From positions 1 through 64,000 of the forward strand of contig NW_026515539.1 in NCBI RefSeq assembly GCF_014898815.1: a stretch of DNA of 64,000 nucleotides. Reading direction: 5' to 3'. The stretch is from Panonychus citri (Eukaryota > Arthropoda > Arachnida > Trombidiformes > Tetranychidae). The notes under the pieces were generated by a model. That model was given only the letters and a program-made list of their open reading frames with translations, was not told the origin of the DNA and made no database searches. Shown piece after piece: positions 13,218 to 26,139 of the stretch (position 1 is its first letter; each line of letters opens with the position of its first letter). Made by a program: the position numbers and the translations under genes.

Positions 13218-14542
13218 TTTGAAGATCAGTAAAAAGCGTGTGTTTTTATCCCTCTTCTGTCATGATAATCTTCAGATTATCCCCGATGTATGAACTTCAG
13301 GGTGATGTTTTCTTTTCCTGTTTTCATGCCTTGAAAATTCAGTGTCCACACCCATTGAAACTTTCCATGGATTGATAATCAATGTGACACCACACACACA
13401 CTTAACTCCGATAGTTCAATCGGTTTGTATCATGATCAGTATCGTATATTTATTTTCATCTTGTCAGAATCAGAATCTCATCAGAACTTATTAGCAAAAA
13501 AAGTTCATGTTCTGAGCCAAAGTTATTGAAACTTTTTTCCCAACCCAATATTAATAACTTTTAAATCATTAACATGGACTCAAATGATTAATTGATTCAG
13601 TTTCAGATCTTTCAGTGTTTCAAATATAATATAACAATCAACAAATGATCAAGCATTAATCAGTTATTCAGATTTCAATCTCAATATCATGATTATTGTT
13701 AATCATTACATGATTGTGATTAAAATGTAACTGAGAAAAATTAATTCTTATACAAAATCAGTTCAATTTTTAATTGTATCATTAAAAGTGATACAAAAAA
13801 AAAACTCACATTTGAATTATTATATTAATCGTGATGTTGATCAGATTATCATTTGTTTAACTAATAAATGTCCAAGTCGATTGTCAGAAATATAATCAAA
13901 AATTGACTTTTCAAGTTCGAAACTTTTCAATTAAAAGGTAATAAACAATTTCGATAAAAATCAACAGCAATTAGTAAAATAATACTCTTGAGAGAGATGG
14001 AAAATAATGAGAGATTAGAAAAAGAAATAATTTTTCCCGCATCATAAATGTTCATCAATTGAGAAGATAAGATTTGTTCCTCTTGTCGTCATATTCATAT
14101 TTGAAGATTTGATGAAAAGTGTTCATCATCATGTTCATCATGATGATGAGATATCGATAGAGAAAGAAAGAAGAAAAAAGAAAGAGAAATTCTCGAGTGG
14201 AACTAAGCTGATCTAAGCATCTATCGATCGTAGATTCTTGTTCATTCATAATAATAATATAGAGATGATATTATTACATTAAATGATGAAGGGAGATGAA
14301 TAAAGAGAGAGAGAGAGAGAAACAAAAGAGAGGAGAGAGAGAAAGAGAGATGATGATGAACAGATGAAATAAGAAAGATACAAGATGATGATAAATGTAC
14401 GTAAAAGGAAACGGAAAACTCAGTTGACTGGATACTTCAAGTGAAAGGCATAAGTAGGAGGCGGTGTGGGTGTAGGGGATAAGCTTGTTGATTGAGTTTC
14501 GATTCATATCATTGTCATTGGAAAAGAGAGTCGATAATAATA

Positions 14543-14545
<3 letters not shown>

Positions 14546-14586
<41 letters not shown>
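14546..14586. repeat. (TC)n microsatellite
   Basis: About 20 TC dinucleotides without interruption. Confidence 0.95.
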
Positions 14587-14588
<2 letters not shown>

Positions 14589-17500
14589 ATATCTTCATCT
14601 CCGATTTTTTTCTTTATCATCTTTTTCCGTGTAGATCAGATTTTTCTGAATAAAATTATCTTTTTCTCATATTGTCCATTCTAAAGATGAGAATGACCAT
14701 TGACGATGAATGAGAACATGAAAAGACAATTTTTATCTCAATGGAAATGAGGATAATCATTTTGAAATTATTATCGAAATGAGAATGTAAGAGATGAGAA
14801 GATGATCTTCCTCTTGTCTCTCATCATTTTCATATTCATCTTCCCTTGTTTCCTTTGGAAGAGAAGTTTTTTTTTTCTTGTTTTTTTTTTTGTTCATTTT
14901 ACAAGTAACTTGTTATTTCATCTTCATCTTTGGCCAAAGTCCAATGAATTAAGAGACTCATCTTCATGATGATTATCATCATCATCATCATCATGATTAT
15001 GGTTCTTACTATGATGCTAAAATGATTAGCATTTTGTTACATCAATTACTGTGTAAGATGTAAAAACCTTGTAGCAAAATTATCTTGATTGCAATTTAAA
15101 TCATCATCATTATCATGTTTGCATATATATATTTATACACTTAAACAATTATACAATTTAAATTTCAACTCAATTGGATTAAATTTGCACAAAAATAGTG
15201 TCAACTTGATTTACTATGCATTGTTTTTCATTAACGATCATTAACCTGCACGTGGAAACGATTGTTAATTGTAATTTGATTACCAATTTAACCACAATCC
15301 CAATGATAATAATCATACAATAGGGATGAAGATTAAGGATTAAGATGAAATTAATATATTAATAAGAGGCCAACAAAAGGTTATTATTATCAACTATCTA
15401 ACTGTTTAAATGTGTATCACTTTTCATCCCCATCATCATTATTATATAATTATCTTCATCATTATCATGATGATCATGACGATGAACATTTTAATACTTA
15501 TATTGACTTTCAGATGATTCTCTTTGTATATTGATTATCGGATTATCTGGTTAAGGATTAGGGTGATCAACGGGAGTGGTAGGATGTTGAGATGATGATC
15601 AAGATGATATTTGAAGGTAATAAATATTATCATAGACAATAGATTATGTTTTGTAAAAAAAAGTAAAGACACAATGATGATGAGGATGATGAAGATGATG
15701 AAGATAAAGATGAAATAAATTTTTCACATTAAAGGTAAGTGTGTGTGTGTAAAAAAATTTTGTCATCAACTGTAGTTATCATCAAGGATCTTGTCACGAA
15801 GACAATGTTTATATGTTACATTATGGTTTCCATGTGATCAGAAATTTTAATCACAATCAGTTGATAATAATACTCACTACGAATTATCAAATAGATGATG
15901 AAGATGAAGATGATGATGATGATAAGAAAGAGAAACCTTCATATTATTATCATCCATTTGAAAGTGTATCAAATGGCCCAGAGTATAATGTTTGGTATGA
16001 TGAAGACAATTGTCTTAATTGACCAATAGTAATACTGAAGGACATGATAACTGAAATGGTCAATTGTCACTATTAGGTTATCATTATCATCATGATCATT
16101 AATATTATCAAACATTGATACACCTTATCAATGGTCAGTTTGTGTTGTTGTTGTTTTGTCCTGTTGATTTTTTTTTCTTGTTTTGTTTGATACTTGCAAG
16201 AGGGATGATGATTAAGGTGATGGTGATGGTGATGAGGATAAAGATAAAGATAAGGATGCGGATGAGAGGGAAATGTGATCAGAATTGTTTATTATCTCAA
16301 GTGATGAAGAGGAATGAAACTAATCTATCAATTAGTGGCAACATGAAAACAACAACAGTGTGGCAACAACAACTTAGAATCTTTATCATCTTCATCATCA
16401 TCATCATCATCATGTTTGATCCCTGAGAGCATCTTACACTTTCTTTATTTTCTTTCTTTTAATTTATCTTGTTTGTTTTTTTGTCGAAATTTTTTCTCTC
16501 TCTCTCTAACTGTATCCTCTTCCTTTCCTTCATTGAGACAAAGATGCGGATGATGGTGATGAGGGAAAGTGATGAAGATGAAAGGCAAAGTCAATCCCTT
16601 TCCAACATAAACATCATCTTCATCTTCATCTTCAACGTCATCCCCACTCATTCAACCTTATCATCCGCATCTTTTAGTTTCATATTTCTCTCTCTCTCAC
16701 TCTCTCATTCTCTCTCACTCACTCACTTTATCCTCATCATTTCAGCTTAACTTTTTTCTTCACCAATCTTTCTCCATGTGATGATGTCTTTTCTCATCAT
16801 CTTTTCAAATTCATTTAAAATCAAGATGATTATCTTCATCATAATAATCACCATCTTCTTGTGTAAAAGTTACAATCAAATCAACAAACATTATTTTGAA
16901 ACATCAAACCAAAACAAAGATGGCGATGTAAAAACAAAACAAAATTATCACCATGACGATTTTCAGGAAACATGAAAATTATGATACAAATGTTCAGTTT
17001 CAATTTTGATTGTCTCATATTACCTGTTGTCTGAATTTATAATATCAATCGAGACCAAATTTCAATCTGAATTCAGAATGAACTTTTTTTATTTATATTT
17101 TCTTGATATTCATGACCAACAATATTCAATACCCTTTACCACAATCATGGTAAAGTTAATCTGATAATCAGAGTATCCAAAATCAAGATAGCATGATATT
17201 CAATTATACATATAAATATATATTTCCCCTTTCAGGTTAATCAACTAACTGTAGTTAATAAATTAGTCTGCAAACAATCAAAGGATATTTAATGGTAAAA
17301 GATACAGATAATAAAATTAGAGGTTAAATGATGAGGAAGAAGAAGAAGAAAAAAAAAAGATGATATGAAAAACTCAGAATTCCGATAAATCCTTTACGCC
17401 GGGTAACTTTATCTTCCTCCTCCCCGTTCATCATCAATTTCACCATCAACTCATCATATTCATTCATCTTCATTCAACTATTATCATCCTTAAAACCCCC

Positions 17501-20419
17501 TGCAGGTAATAAGGTACAAGAAGTAACAAAAACTGAGCCAGAAAAATATGGTTACACCAATAATCAGATAATTGAGTTATCATAACCTAATCAAAGATGA
17601 AGATGAAGGATAAGGATGAGGATGAAAAGGGTTACCAAAGATAACGGTACAAATAATGTTGAAAATTCAATGATTGGTTTCGCATCATTTATATGTTAAA
17701 CTAACCCTTAACTATTGCAATTAAAAGCTAATACAATTTACCAACAGAATCATCGTAATAATAATAATCAAATATAAGCAAAGAGAGATAAAAGTTTTAT
17801 CATGAAAATGATCATGAAAATTTGAATATTTTTCTTAAAATTGAAACAAAGTTTTTCTCTTGCTATTTGTTTATTTGGACAATCGTTGATTATTCAATAT
17901 TGTTTTCCATAAGTTAACAAACAATATGATTTGTTTATCATCATATATCATCATTCTCATCATTCTCATGAACATCAGGAACAATATTAGATATATTATC
18001 AGTTTGTTCAGTCTCCATCCTGTTAATTGAATCGATTTCATGTTAAATCTTGCTCATCCAATGTGCTTTTTTCCTGTTTTTCTTGCAAAGGTTTGCAAAA
18101 ATTTTCGAAATTTGTTTCAAACTCTTCACCGATTTCAACTTCACTTCTCTCAAGAATCAACAACAACATAGACTGTTAGGTTAATAGGGAAGAAGATGAA
18201 GATGAAGATGAGGATGAGGATGATGATGAGAGAGATGAAAAGATCATCTCATGATTCTCTCTTTCTCTTCTCTGTCTTTTCTTTCTTCTTTTTTTCCTCC
18301 TCCTTTTCACTAGCATCGATCGATTAGATTATCGATTATCATACTTGTAGTTTTTTTCTCTCTCTTTTCTGATCAGTCTTTTCTTCAGCATTTTCCCCCC
18401 AATCAACACATCGCAGTTAACAGCAATTAATTTACGAAACAATCAGTGTGTTCGTGTTGATTGTTGTAATGATTAGAACCATCGAAAGACAATCAGTTAA
18501 ATTGTAACTTGAAAGATTGTAAATCTATCGAAACTTGGAGATCTCATTTAATTATATTAACTTTTGCTGCGAGAAAATCAGTTAATCATTTGTATATATA
18601 ATTCTGATAATACTTATCATTGATTAGAATTAGAATTTTTTTTTTCAATCTTAATTGTAACAATTAAAATTTTCTCCTTTTCTTTGGTTTATATTAATAC
18701 ACATGTCGATCTGATGGAAAGGTTTTTAATTGAATTGGTTAAAGATTATTATTTATTGTAAGTAATTAAAGTAATCAACACAATCTAATCAGTAGTTAGT
18801 TAATTTTCAATAGTTGATTAAGTTATACTAATTAATTAGGTTAATTGTGCTTTGGTCAGCAAAGCAAAGGGAAAAAATCTTGAGGAAAAAGAGACAAAGA
18901 TTAAAATAAAAATCAATTGATTATCTTTTCGTGATTCTATTAATACAATTTACTTAATTATCATGATTAAAATGATTAATATTAAACCTGATTAACACCT
19001 TGTATCATTTAGATTAAAATAAATTGATGATGTTAAAAAAGTTTACAGTTAATTGTTCAAGTATAATCACAATTAAGGAAGGTTAATCAAGGTTAATCAA
19101 AGGAGAAATCAAATTGTTTTTCTCAATTGAATCTTCAACCTCTTCAACAATCAAATCAAATCTAATTAAATGATTAATCTCGTTCATGTGAACATCATCT
19201 TCATCTTAATCATTAAACTGGTACTGTAATTGTGATCTTAATTGTAGTTAAATTGTAATAACAATTAAATCAAATAAATATGAACCAAAACTCAATCTAT
19301 ATGAATAAAAAACTTTTCAACCCATTGGAAGTCAATCTATTAATTGTTAACAATTAACTATTAGTAGAGAGCAAGAAAGTATTTCTATAGATTAAATTGT
19401 CGTTAATTGTTGACAATTAACTATGTACAATTAAATAGACAAAATAACGATGATAAATTTTGAGGTGACAATTTTCAGAAGTTTGAAAAATCAAATTGTT
19501 TCACAAATCGGTTGATAAAATTTGATTGTAACTTTACAATTAAAACTGATTAATTAATCTTCACATGATTAAACTAAATCAGAAATGACCAAACTAATCA
19601 AATTAATTGTTCCCCATGAATATAAATCATTTTTTCTGCTTCTTTTCATCAATATGAATACAAACCTTTCCCTCAATGGATTATAATCATTTTCATGTTG
19701 ACTCGATTGTCCAATCAGTCAATTCATAAATTAATTGGTTAACAATGATAATAAATAAATTGACTGACCCATTGATGACCATCGTTGTTGATGAGGATGA
19801 ATGAATGAAAAAGGAAGGAAACAGAACAGAGGAAAATAGACTTAAAGTCTTATACTGACCATAGTTAATTTCATCTTTACTGATGGTCAAGCCTTCGTTA
19901 TCCTCATTACTAAAGCTCATCCCTTATCCCCTTATCCTCTTTGTGTCCAGTTCTTGACCACACACACAACCTACAACAGCGAAAAACTTTTTCATCCTCA
20001 TCTCTTTTTTTTGTGGTCAACCTCAAACATTATCATCATCATCATCATCATCATGAGATTAACATTGTCAATAGGTCAAGATATGAAAGCAACAAGATAT
20101 TAACTATCACAATAAATGATACTGACCAATAGACTGACCCTTTTTATGAATTATGATTTAAGGTTTGCTTATGAAAAGGAAACAAAATTAACTAAATTGC
20201 TGTTGCTTTTTTGTTGGTGATCACAATTTGTCAGTTATCTTCTTGTAATCATCAATTTCTGTTATCTATCAATATTTTATTTCCAATCTCCTATTAACTT
20301 GATTACTTAATTGTTGATGATATTTAGTTAATGATCAAAGAGAAATACATCTATCGGATTAATCGTCTTCTTATTTATCATCTTTCCACTATGAAGATTA
20401 GTCTTAAACTGGACTGGTC

Positions 20420-20422
<3 letters not shown>

Positions 20423-20460
<38 letters not shown>
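20423..20460. repeat. (TC)n microsatellite
   Basis: About 18 TC dinucleotides without interruption. Confidence 0.95.
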
Positions 20461-20462
<2 letters not shown>

Positions 20463-23400
20463 ATCTTATAATTTTCTTACAACGGATTAACTCAATTTCA
20501 TGTCAAGTTAATCACCTGGATAACCTTGTAAACCTTTTTAAATTATATCTCATCTTGTGTCCAGCCTTAGCTCGTAGTGGTCAAGAATATAAGTAATACG
20601 CTGAGAATTGATATTCTGAAGTCTGATTAATAATATGAACATGATTTGTGTGCCCATGGAAGAGTCAAGATTATTTATTTGTGTTGCGAGAAAAAAAGTT
20701 CCGAAATGAAATGAAGAGATAATTCTGATTTCATGAAGATTAAAATGTTTACTCTTATGAAGATGATGAAGATGAGCATGAAAGTAAGGGTATTGTGGGA
20801 GGAGAAGGTGGCACTTTAATAGTGAAAGGCTTAAGAGTGGGAGTGGGAAAAGGAGGAAACGTTAATATCTCTTGGCATTGGGGAAAAAAATATCAAAGAG
20901 TTTGAGCAATAACAAGTTAACGAAATTATCGTTATCAAATATTTATGAACAAACAATTAATCCTCCAAAAGGGTTGATCATCATCATCATAACTGTACAT
21001 TGATGACCAACTTAATCCCACCTTCATCACTAGATTAATATTCAACTAACTATAAATATCATTTACTATGAATCCTTATAATAGCTTAGGTGGGCTGGCC
21101 CATTGGTTTTCATTGGTATCTTTAGATGAATAAGAGATATTTTATCTTCTCTTTCTTTATCTTCATCATCTTCCAGGTCATCAAGTGATAAAACCTTTAA
21201 TATTTTTCTTTTCATCCTCATCTTCATCTTCATCTTCTTCATCTTCTCTCCTCTTTTTCATTATGATGACGATTTAAATTCATCAGAGGAATTCATTGTT
21301 TTCTATGAATGGAAATGTCATCATGATGATTAACTATTCTCAATTGAGCTTATCCTTTGATTATCTCTGACATTTTGTAATCTAATCTTAATTAATAATA
21401 AGCTCTTTTGTCTTAATCATCTTGTTGTTTTGTTTTAATCAACAAAATTACAATTATAATCATCGAAACAGAATCGAGATAGTTTACTAATCATAATCAA
21501 AGGGCTTCTTGTGTTAATTTAAATTGTTTCGCATTTCCAATTAACATCACTGATACACTTATCAAATGATCAATAATCAACAACAATCAATTTAACAACA
21601 AAATGATCAAGTAAATTGTTTCTCTTAGTGTAAAGAGATGATCATGATTATCCATGAATAAATTAGATTAGTGATAATCCTAATGATTAACTGATTGTCC
21701 ATGGGAATTGTTAGTAAAAAAATATATATATAAGATCAAAGATCGTGTCAATATACTGAATGTAAGATAATAGCTGGACAATCAATCTTAATGGTCAACT
21801 TGATGATGACCATTGAATCAATATATTTATACAATTGATATACTGGTTTCATTTTTATCAATTACCAGGATTAACTTTCACTAATTTCAACAGCAATCAA
21901 TAGTAACACAATCAACAATTAGATGGTAACACAATACAAACAATTATTGTTATTATTTTACTTTATTATCATCACATATATACACATACACACACAATTT
22001 AATTTGATTGTTACAATTAAATCAGGGACCTAAATAAAAAAAACAATAACAAACAAATAGATAATTATATTAATGATAATCAAAAAGCAAACTTTAATAT
22101 GAAACAATCAAGGATAAACAATTTAATTGAGTTAAATATTAATGTTCAATAAAATCAATAGACACAATCAAAAAAAAATGTAATAAAAAAAACAATCAAT
22201 CCTAATTGTTATCAAGGTATTATTTAGTTAATCAATTAAGTTTTTGATTGTTGATTTAAACATAACTTTATGATTACATATGTAATCAGTGGATGATGAT
22301 TTAAGTTAATCAATTGTTAGTGTTAATTGTGACTTGTTGTTGGTGTGTTAACTCAAATGTGAACATAATTAACTAATCATTTGAATGTTTATTTTTCTCT
22401 CAATCTTAATTGTTTGCTTTTAAAGTAAATTGTTGGCTTGGCAATTAATGATGTCGATGATGATGATCATGATGAGGGAGATGATGATAGTTGAAGTGTG
22501 ACAATTTAAATATGATGAAAAATGGGAGGAGGAGGAGGAAAGGGCGGAGGAGTGAGAGTTGATATATAATGTTGATTGAATGATAATGATGTGGTTTTTG
22601 TTGTGATGATGATAATGATGATAATAATGAGCATAATGATGATGATGATGATGGGAGGAAGTGGAAAAAAAATCCTCATCTTTTAAGGTGTAAAAAGTTG
22701 ATGACAAGATATCATCACTTGGCTTCATTTTCCTGTTTTTCATGATCTACCTTAAAAAATCAAGTTAATCTGGAATCCGAGTTTAATTGTGACAACTTTT
22801 TGTCACAATTTAAACTTGGATGATTGTATTGAGTGTAAATGTGTATGTGTGTGTGTGTGTTGCATGGGAATGAAGATGATGAGGATGAGCGGATGAAGAT
22901 GAAGATGAAGATTAGAAGTGAGAAGAAAAAGTTTTTTTCGTCTTTTTTTTTGTTTCGACTTCGTTTCTTATTGAATGTTGTGTCCCTTGGATACATGAAG
23001 ATTTTTAGTTAATTATTTGTAATGCCATTCAGATGATGATGATGATGATAAACAAGAAGATTAGATGTGAGTGAGAGAGAGGTGAAGATGTGGCAAGGTG
23101 ATTAAATGAGAAGGCGGGGATGATGAGGATGAAAGTGATAAGAATAATTGAGAAACATGGTGATGAACACTGACAGGGAGAAAAAAAGAAAAAGGAACAA
23201 GATGAGGAAAAGAAGATGAAAATGAAGATGAGGATGATGATGAGAATTGATGTTGATGACAAAAATCAACGTAACCCTGTTAACGGGCCAGATAATTAGT
23301 TGGTATATTTACAGAATTGGATGAAAATGTTTTCGCTTTGATATCAATCTATACACAGAATCTCATTTGAATGTTTAAATATATTGTCTCCGAGAAAGAG

Positions 23401-23943
23401 AAAGATAAATGATGATGAGAAAGATGAAACAGATTAAGGTGATGATCTATACTTTTACTGTTAATGGTTAAGATGAAGATTAACATGATAGAAAGAGAGA
23501 TAATTTAATCACAATTGAAATTGTGGAGAGAAAATGATAAGGTCGTTGTTCGAGGTAAGGTTCTAATCTCGAATTTGTATCTGGATGGTGATATTTTTAT
23601 TCTTTCCTTTTAATTGTTGGTCCAAAAAAATATTTTTCTCTCTTAATTGCTCAGACATATTCTCATTTGGTTATTAATAACTCTTTTTTTCTTCTGATTG
23701 TTGGTGATAATTGTTAATGATGATTAACTAAAATTAAATGATTCCATTTTCGTCCATCATCTTGTACATTTACTTTTCATCATCCATTTGCAATTCCAAG
23801 TTTTTATATGATTGTTTTACTTTGATTTACATTTTTATCATCAACCAACCAATATTATTAATATTTGACCTTTTAATTGTTGACTTGATTGTTTCGATTA
23901 ATTGGAAAATTTTGATTAGTCTTTTTAGTTGAACAATTGAACA

Positions 23944-23953
23944 ATAGATGGCG
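23944..23953 (+). promoter_or_regulatory. ATAGATGGCG promoter word upstream of RTF2
   Basis: ATAGATGGCG lies about 180 bp before the presumed first donor and 335 bp before the RTF2 ATG. The same 10-mer occurs upstream of inhibitor-2 (46507-46516) and of the beat-like gene (48203-48212). It contains ATGGC, the reverse complement of the GCCAT core bound by YY1/Pho proteins. Function is inferred from recurrence only. Confidence 0.4.
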
Positions 23954-24130
23954 CTTTTTTTGGGCCAGCTGATTTTCTAAAGAAAATGTTTTCATTGTTT
24001 GTTTATAATTTTCATTGAATTTGTTAATTGTAATCAATTTTTAATCGTTATTGATTGGTGCTTGTTTTAATACAATCTAGAGATAATCTTTGTGCAACTA
24101 TTGGTGATTGGGCTTGACCGTTATAATCAA

Positions 24131-24282
24131 GTAAGTTTCTGTTATTCGTTTTGTAAAAAGCTGATAATTTACCGATTGGATGTTTTTGTTGTGTATTTGG
24201 TTATCTTTTTGATTAGATTGATTGTTTTTTAATTTTCTCTTCTTCTTTTTTCTTTGCTGATTTGCGTGGATTTAATTGATAG
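24131..24282 (+). other. Probable 5' UTR intron of RTF2
   Basis: A consensus donor (CAA|GTAAGT at 24131) pairs with a pyrimidine-rich tract and acceptor ending ...GATAG at 24282, six bases before the ATG. The intron would be 152 nt. The region has no coding content. Confidence 0.5.
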
Positions 24283-24287
24283 TAGCC

Positions 24288-25151
24288 ATGGGATGTGATG
24301 GAGGAACTATTCCAAAACGGGATGAGTTGGTTAAAAAGAAACAAAAACCAGAAGAGAAGGATAAACAAGCCGACACTGCGGCAAAGTGGAATTACTGTAC
24401 AATCAGTTGTCAACAATTACGAAAGCCGATTGTCTCGTGTCCTTTAGGATTTCTTTATAATAAAGAAGCGATAATTCGTTATCTTCTTGATAAAGAGACA
24501 AAAAATGAAACAGTTTCTCATATTCGTGGTCTCAAGGATGTTAAAGAATTAAATCTTACCGAAAAACCAGGTTTCGTTGAAAAGGCCGTTGAAAGTGGAC
24601 TTTATATCCAAGAATCACAATACATTTGCCCTGTTACTACATTAGAAATGAATGGAAAATATAAATTCTGTTACCTTCAAGCTTGTGGATGTGTCATTTC
24701 CGAAAGAGCCTTGAAAGAGGTAAAATCAGAGACATGTCACAAATGTGGAAAACCTTTCACCGAGGAAGATATAATTATCATCAATGGTACCGATGCCGAA
24801 ATTGCGTCAGCTCGAATCAAAATGGAAGAGAAAAGATTAAAAGAAAAATCGGAGAAAAAAGGAAAGAAAAGAAAAGCGGTCGCTATCGAAGAAGAAGGTG
24901 AAAGTTCAAAGTTCTCCGTGGAAAAGTCAATAGCCGATGGTCAAGCAAGTGGTGCAGGAGTGAAAAGTATCAAATCGAAACCGGATATGACCAAAACTAA
25001 ACCATCAACATCCGCAATTCTGTCAGGAAAAATCAAAGATGATTATTCAGTTGCTAAAGATGAGACTGCAAGTGAAGCTTACAAATCATTATTCACTTCA
25101 CATCCATCGGCTAAAAATAAGCCAAAAATCCCGATGTACAATTGTAGTTAA
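24288..25151 (+). CDS. rtf2: Replication termination factor 2 (RTF2 family), 287 residues
   Basis: RTF2 is a nuclear protein of the replisome. In yeast it supports site-specific fork arrest; in mammals it is a fork component removed by proteasome shuttles. The start MGCDGGTIPKRDELVK is the family's hallmark N-terminus, which fixes the ATG at 24288 over the earlier non-ATG codon at 24276. A first degenerate RING/U-box-like segment follows (residues 36-70, WNYCTISCQQLRKPIVSC), then the second with Cys114, Cys128, Cys133, Cys135, Cys150 and Cys153 (CPVTTLEMNG, ACGCVISERALKE, CHKCGKPF). A Lys/Glu-rich segment at 175-205 (KKGKKRK) looks like a nuclear localisation signal, and the conserved SEAYKSLFTSH motif lies near the C-terminus. 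Length matches the animal family (about 290-310). The coding region is one uninterrupted exon. It converges on CYRI with about 1 kb between the stops. Confidence 0.96.
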   Translation: MGCDGGTIPKRDELVKKKQKPEEKDKQADTAAKWNYCTISCQQLRKPIVSCPLGFLYNKEAIIRYLLDKETKNETVSHIRGLKDVKELNLTEKPGFVEKAVESGLYIQESQYICPVTTLEMNGKYKFCYLQACGCVISERALKEVKSETCHKCGKPFTEEDIIIINGTDAEIASARIKMEEKRLKEKSEKKGKKRKAVAIEEEGESSKFSVEKSIADGQASGAGVKSIKSKPDMTKTKPSTSAILSGKIKDDYSVAKDETASEAYKSLFTSHPSAKNKPKIPMYNCS

Positions 25152-26139
25152 TTCAATTAATTGAATTTACTATTAAATGTAAATAATCAAAAATTGTACA
25201 CACAAAATATTGACACTTGCTGATTGAATATCTTTTAATTAACTTGCAAATTGATAATTGTGACTCTTTTTCTCTCTAATCAAACCTGTATCATTTCAAA
25301 CGTAATCACAAATTGTAATATAAAACTAATCTAATAACAAAAGTCAATAATTACAATTATCAATGACACATGGTAATCAAATCTACAATTAAGGCAAAAA
25401 AAACATACAAACAGAAATGATTGCAGATCAATTAATTCTGACATTTCCCTCCAAAGGTCCAAAAAGTAATTCAAGTTAATTGTTATCAAGAAAAAGCGAA
25501 TAGTATTTCAATTAGAAATCCAATGTTTGAATAATTAAGTAATTCCAATTTTGTTTGTTCCATCAACGTAAAAATCAGCCCACAATCCAAATTGATGTAA
25601 ATTGTTGAACGTTTCATGTTGATAACTTTATGGATTCCACTTTGGTTTAAAGGATCAACATGAGTGATAAAATATTTTTATATTTATAATTAAAGCTAAA
25701 TATATCAACAGGCAAATATATATCGATGAGTATAAATTGTTAATCAAAGTGAAATTTAACTTTGACAAGTCAATCAGTTAAGGAGTTTAGAATATTATAT
25801 CATTTAAAACATATGACAAATCTAAAATGAAAAATAACAATTTAACTGATTCCTTTTGAAATAAGTAAAACGATTACGATGATGAATAATTAGATTGAGG
25901 AGAAAACGAAACCCCGAAGGTTTTTTGTTACACTCATGCCATTAATCATTATCATTAATATATATAAATATGAATCTTTTTTTTTGCCTTGGAAAACAGG
26001 TTGGCACATTTTCTCTGGGCGGTTGGACAAGCCAAAATGGAGGAGAGGGTGGATTTAGCATTCACATGGTGTGACAGATGAAAATGATATATCCCTTTTG
26101 ACTTGATCTTTTCTGGGCCCAAAGTAATTAGCATGTAAA
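25152..26139. other. Convergent intergenic region between RTF2 and CYRI
   Basis: Holds the 3' UTRs of both convergent genes. AT-rich, no coding signal, no repeat of note. Confidence 0.6.

Larger units (their letters stand above)
8970..24130. other. Gene-poor, microsatellite-rich 15-kb interval
   Basis: No open frame here looks like a conserved protein. Those present are translated repeats (His/Asp from CAT/GAT, Ser/Leu from CT, Glu/Arg from GA). The first part probably includes the Maf 3' UTR (AATAAA at 9042 and again near 9309 and 9602). No tRNA or rRNA signature was recognised. Distal Maf enhancers or an unrecognised non-coding RNA are possible but unsupported. Confidence 0.55.

Noticed and set aside
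22420..23262. Three minus-strand open frames rich in His, Ser, Ile
   Set aside because: All derive from ATG/GAT/GAA repeats and show no conserved motif or neighbouring exon.
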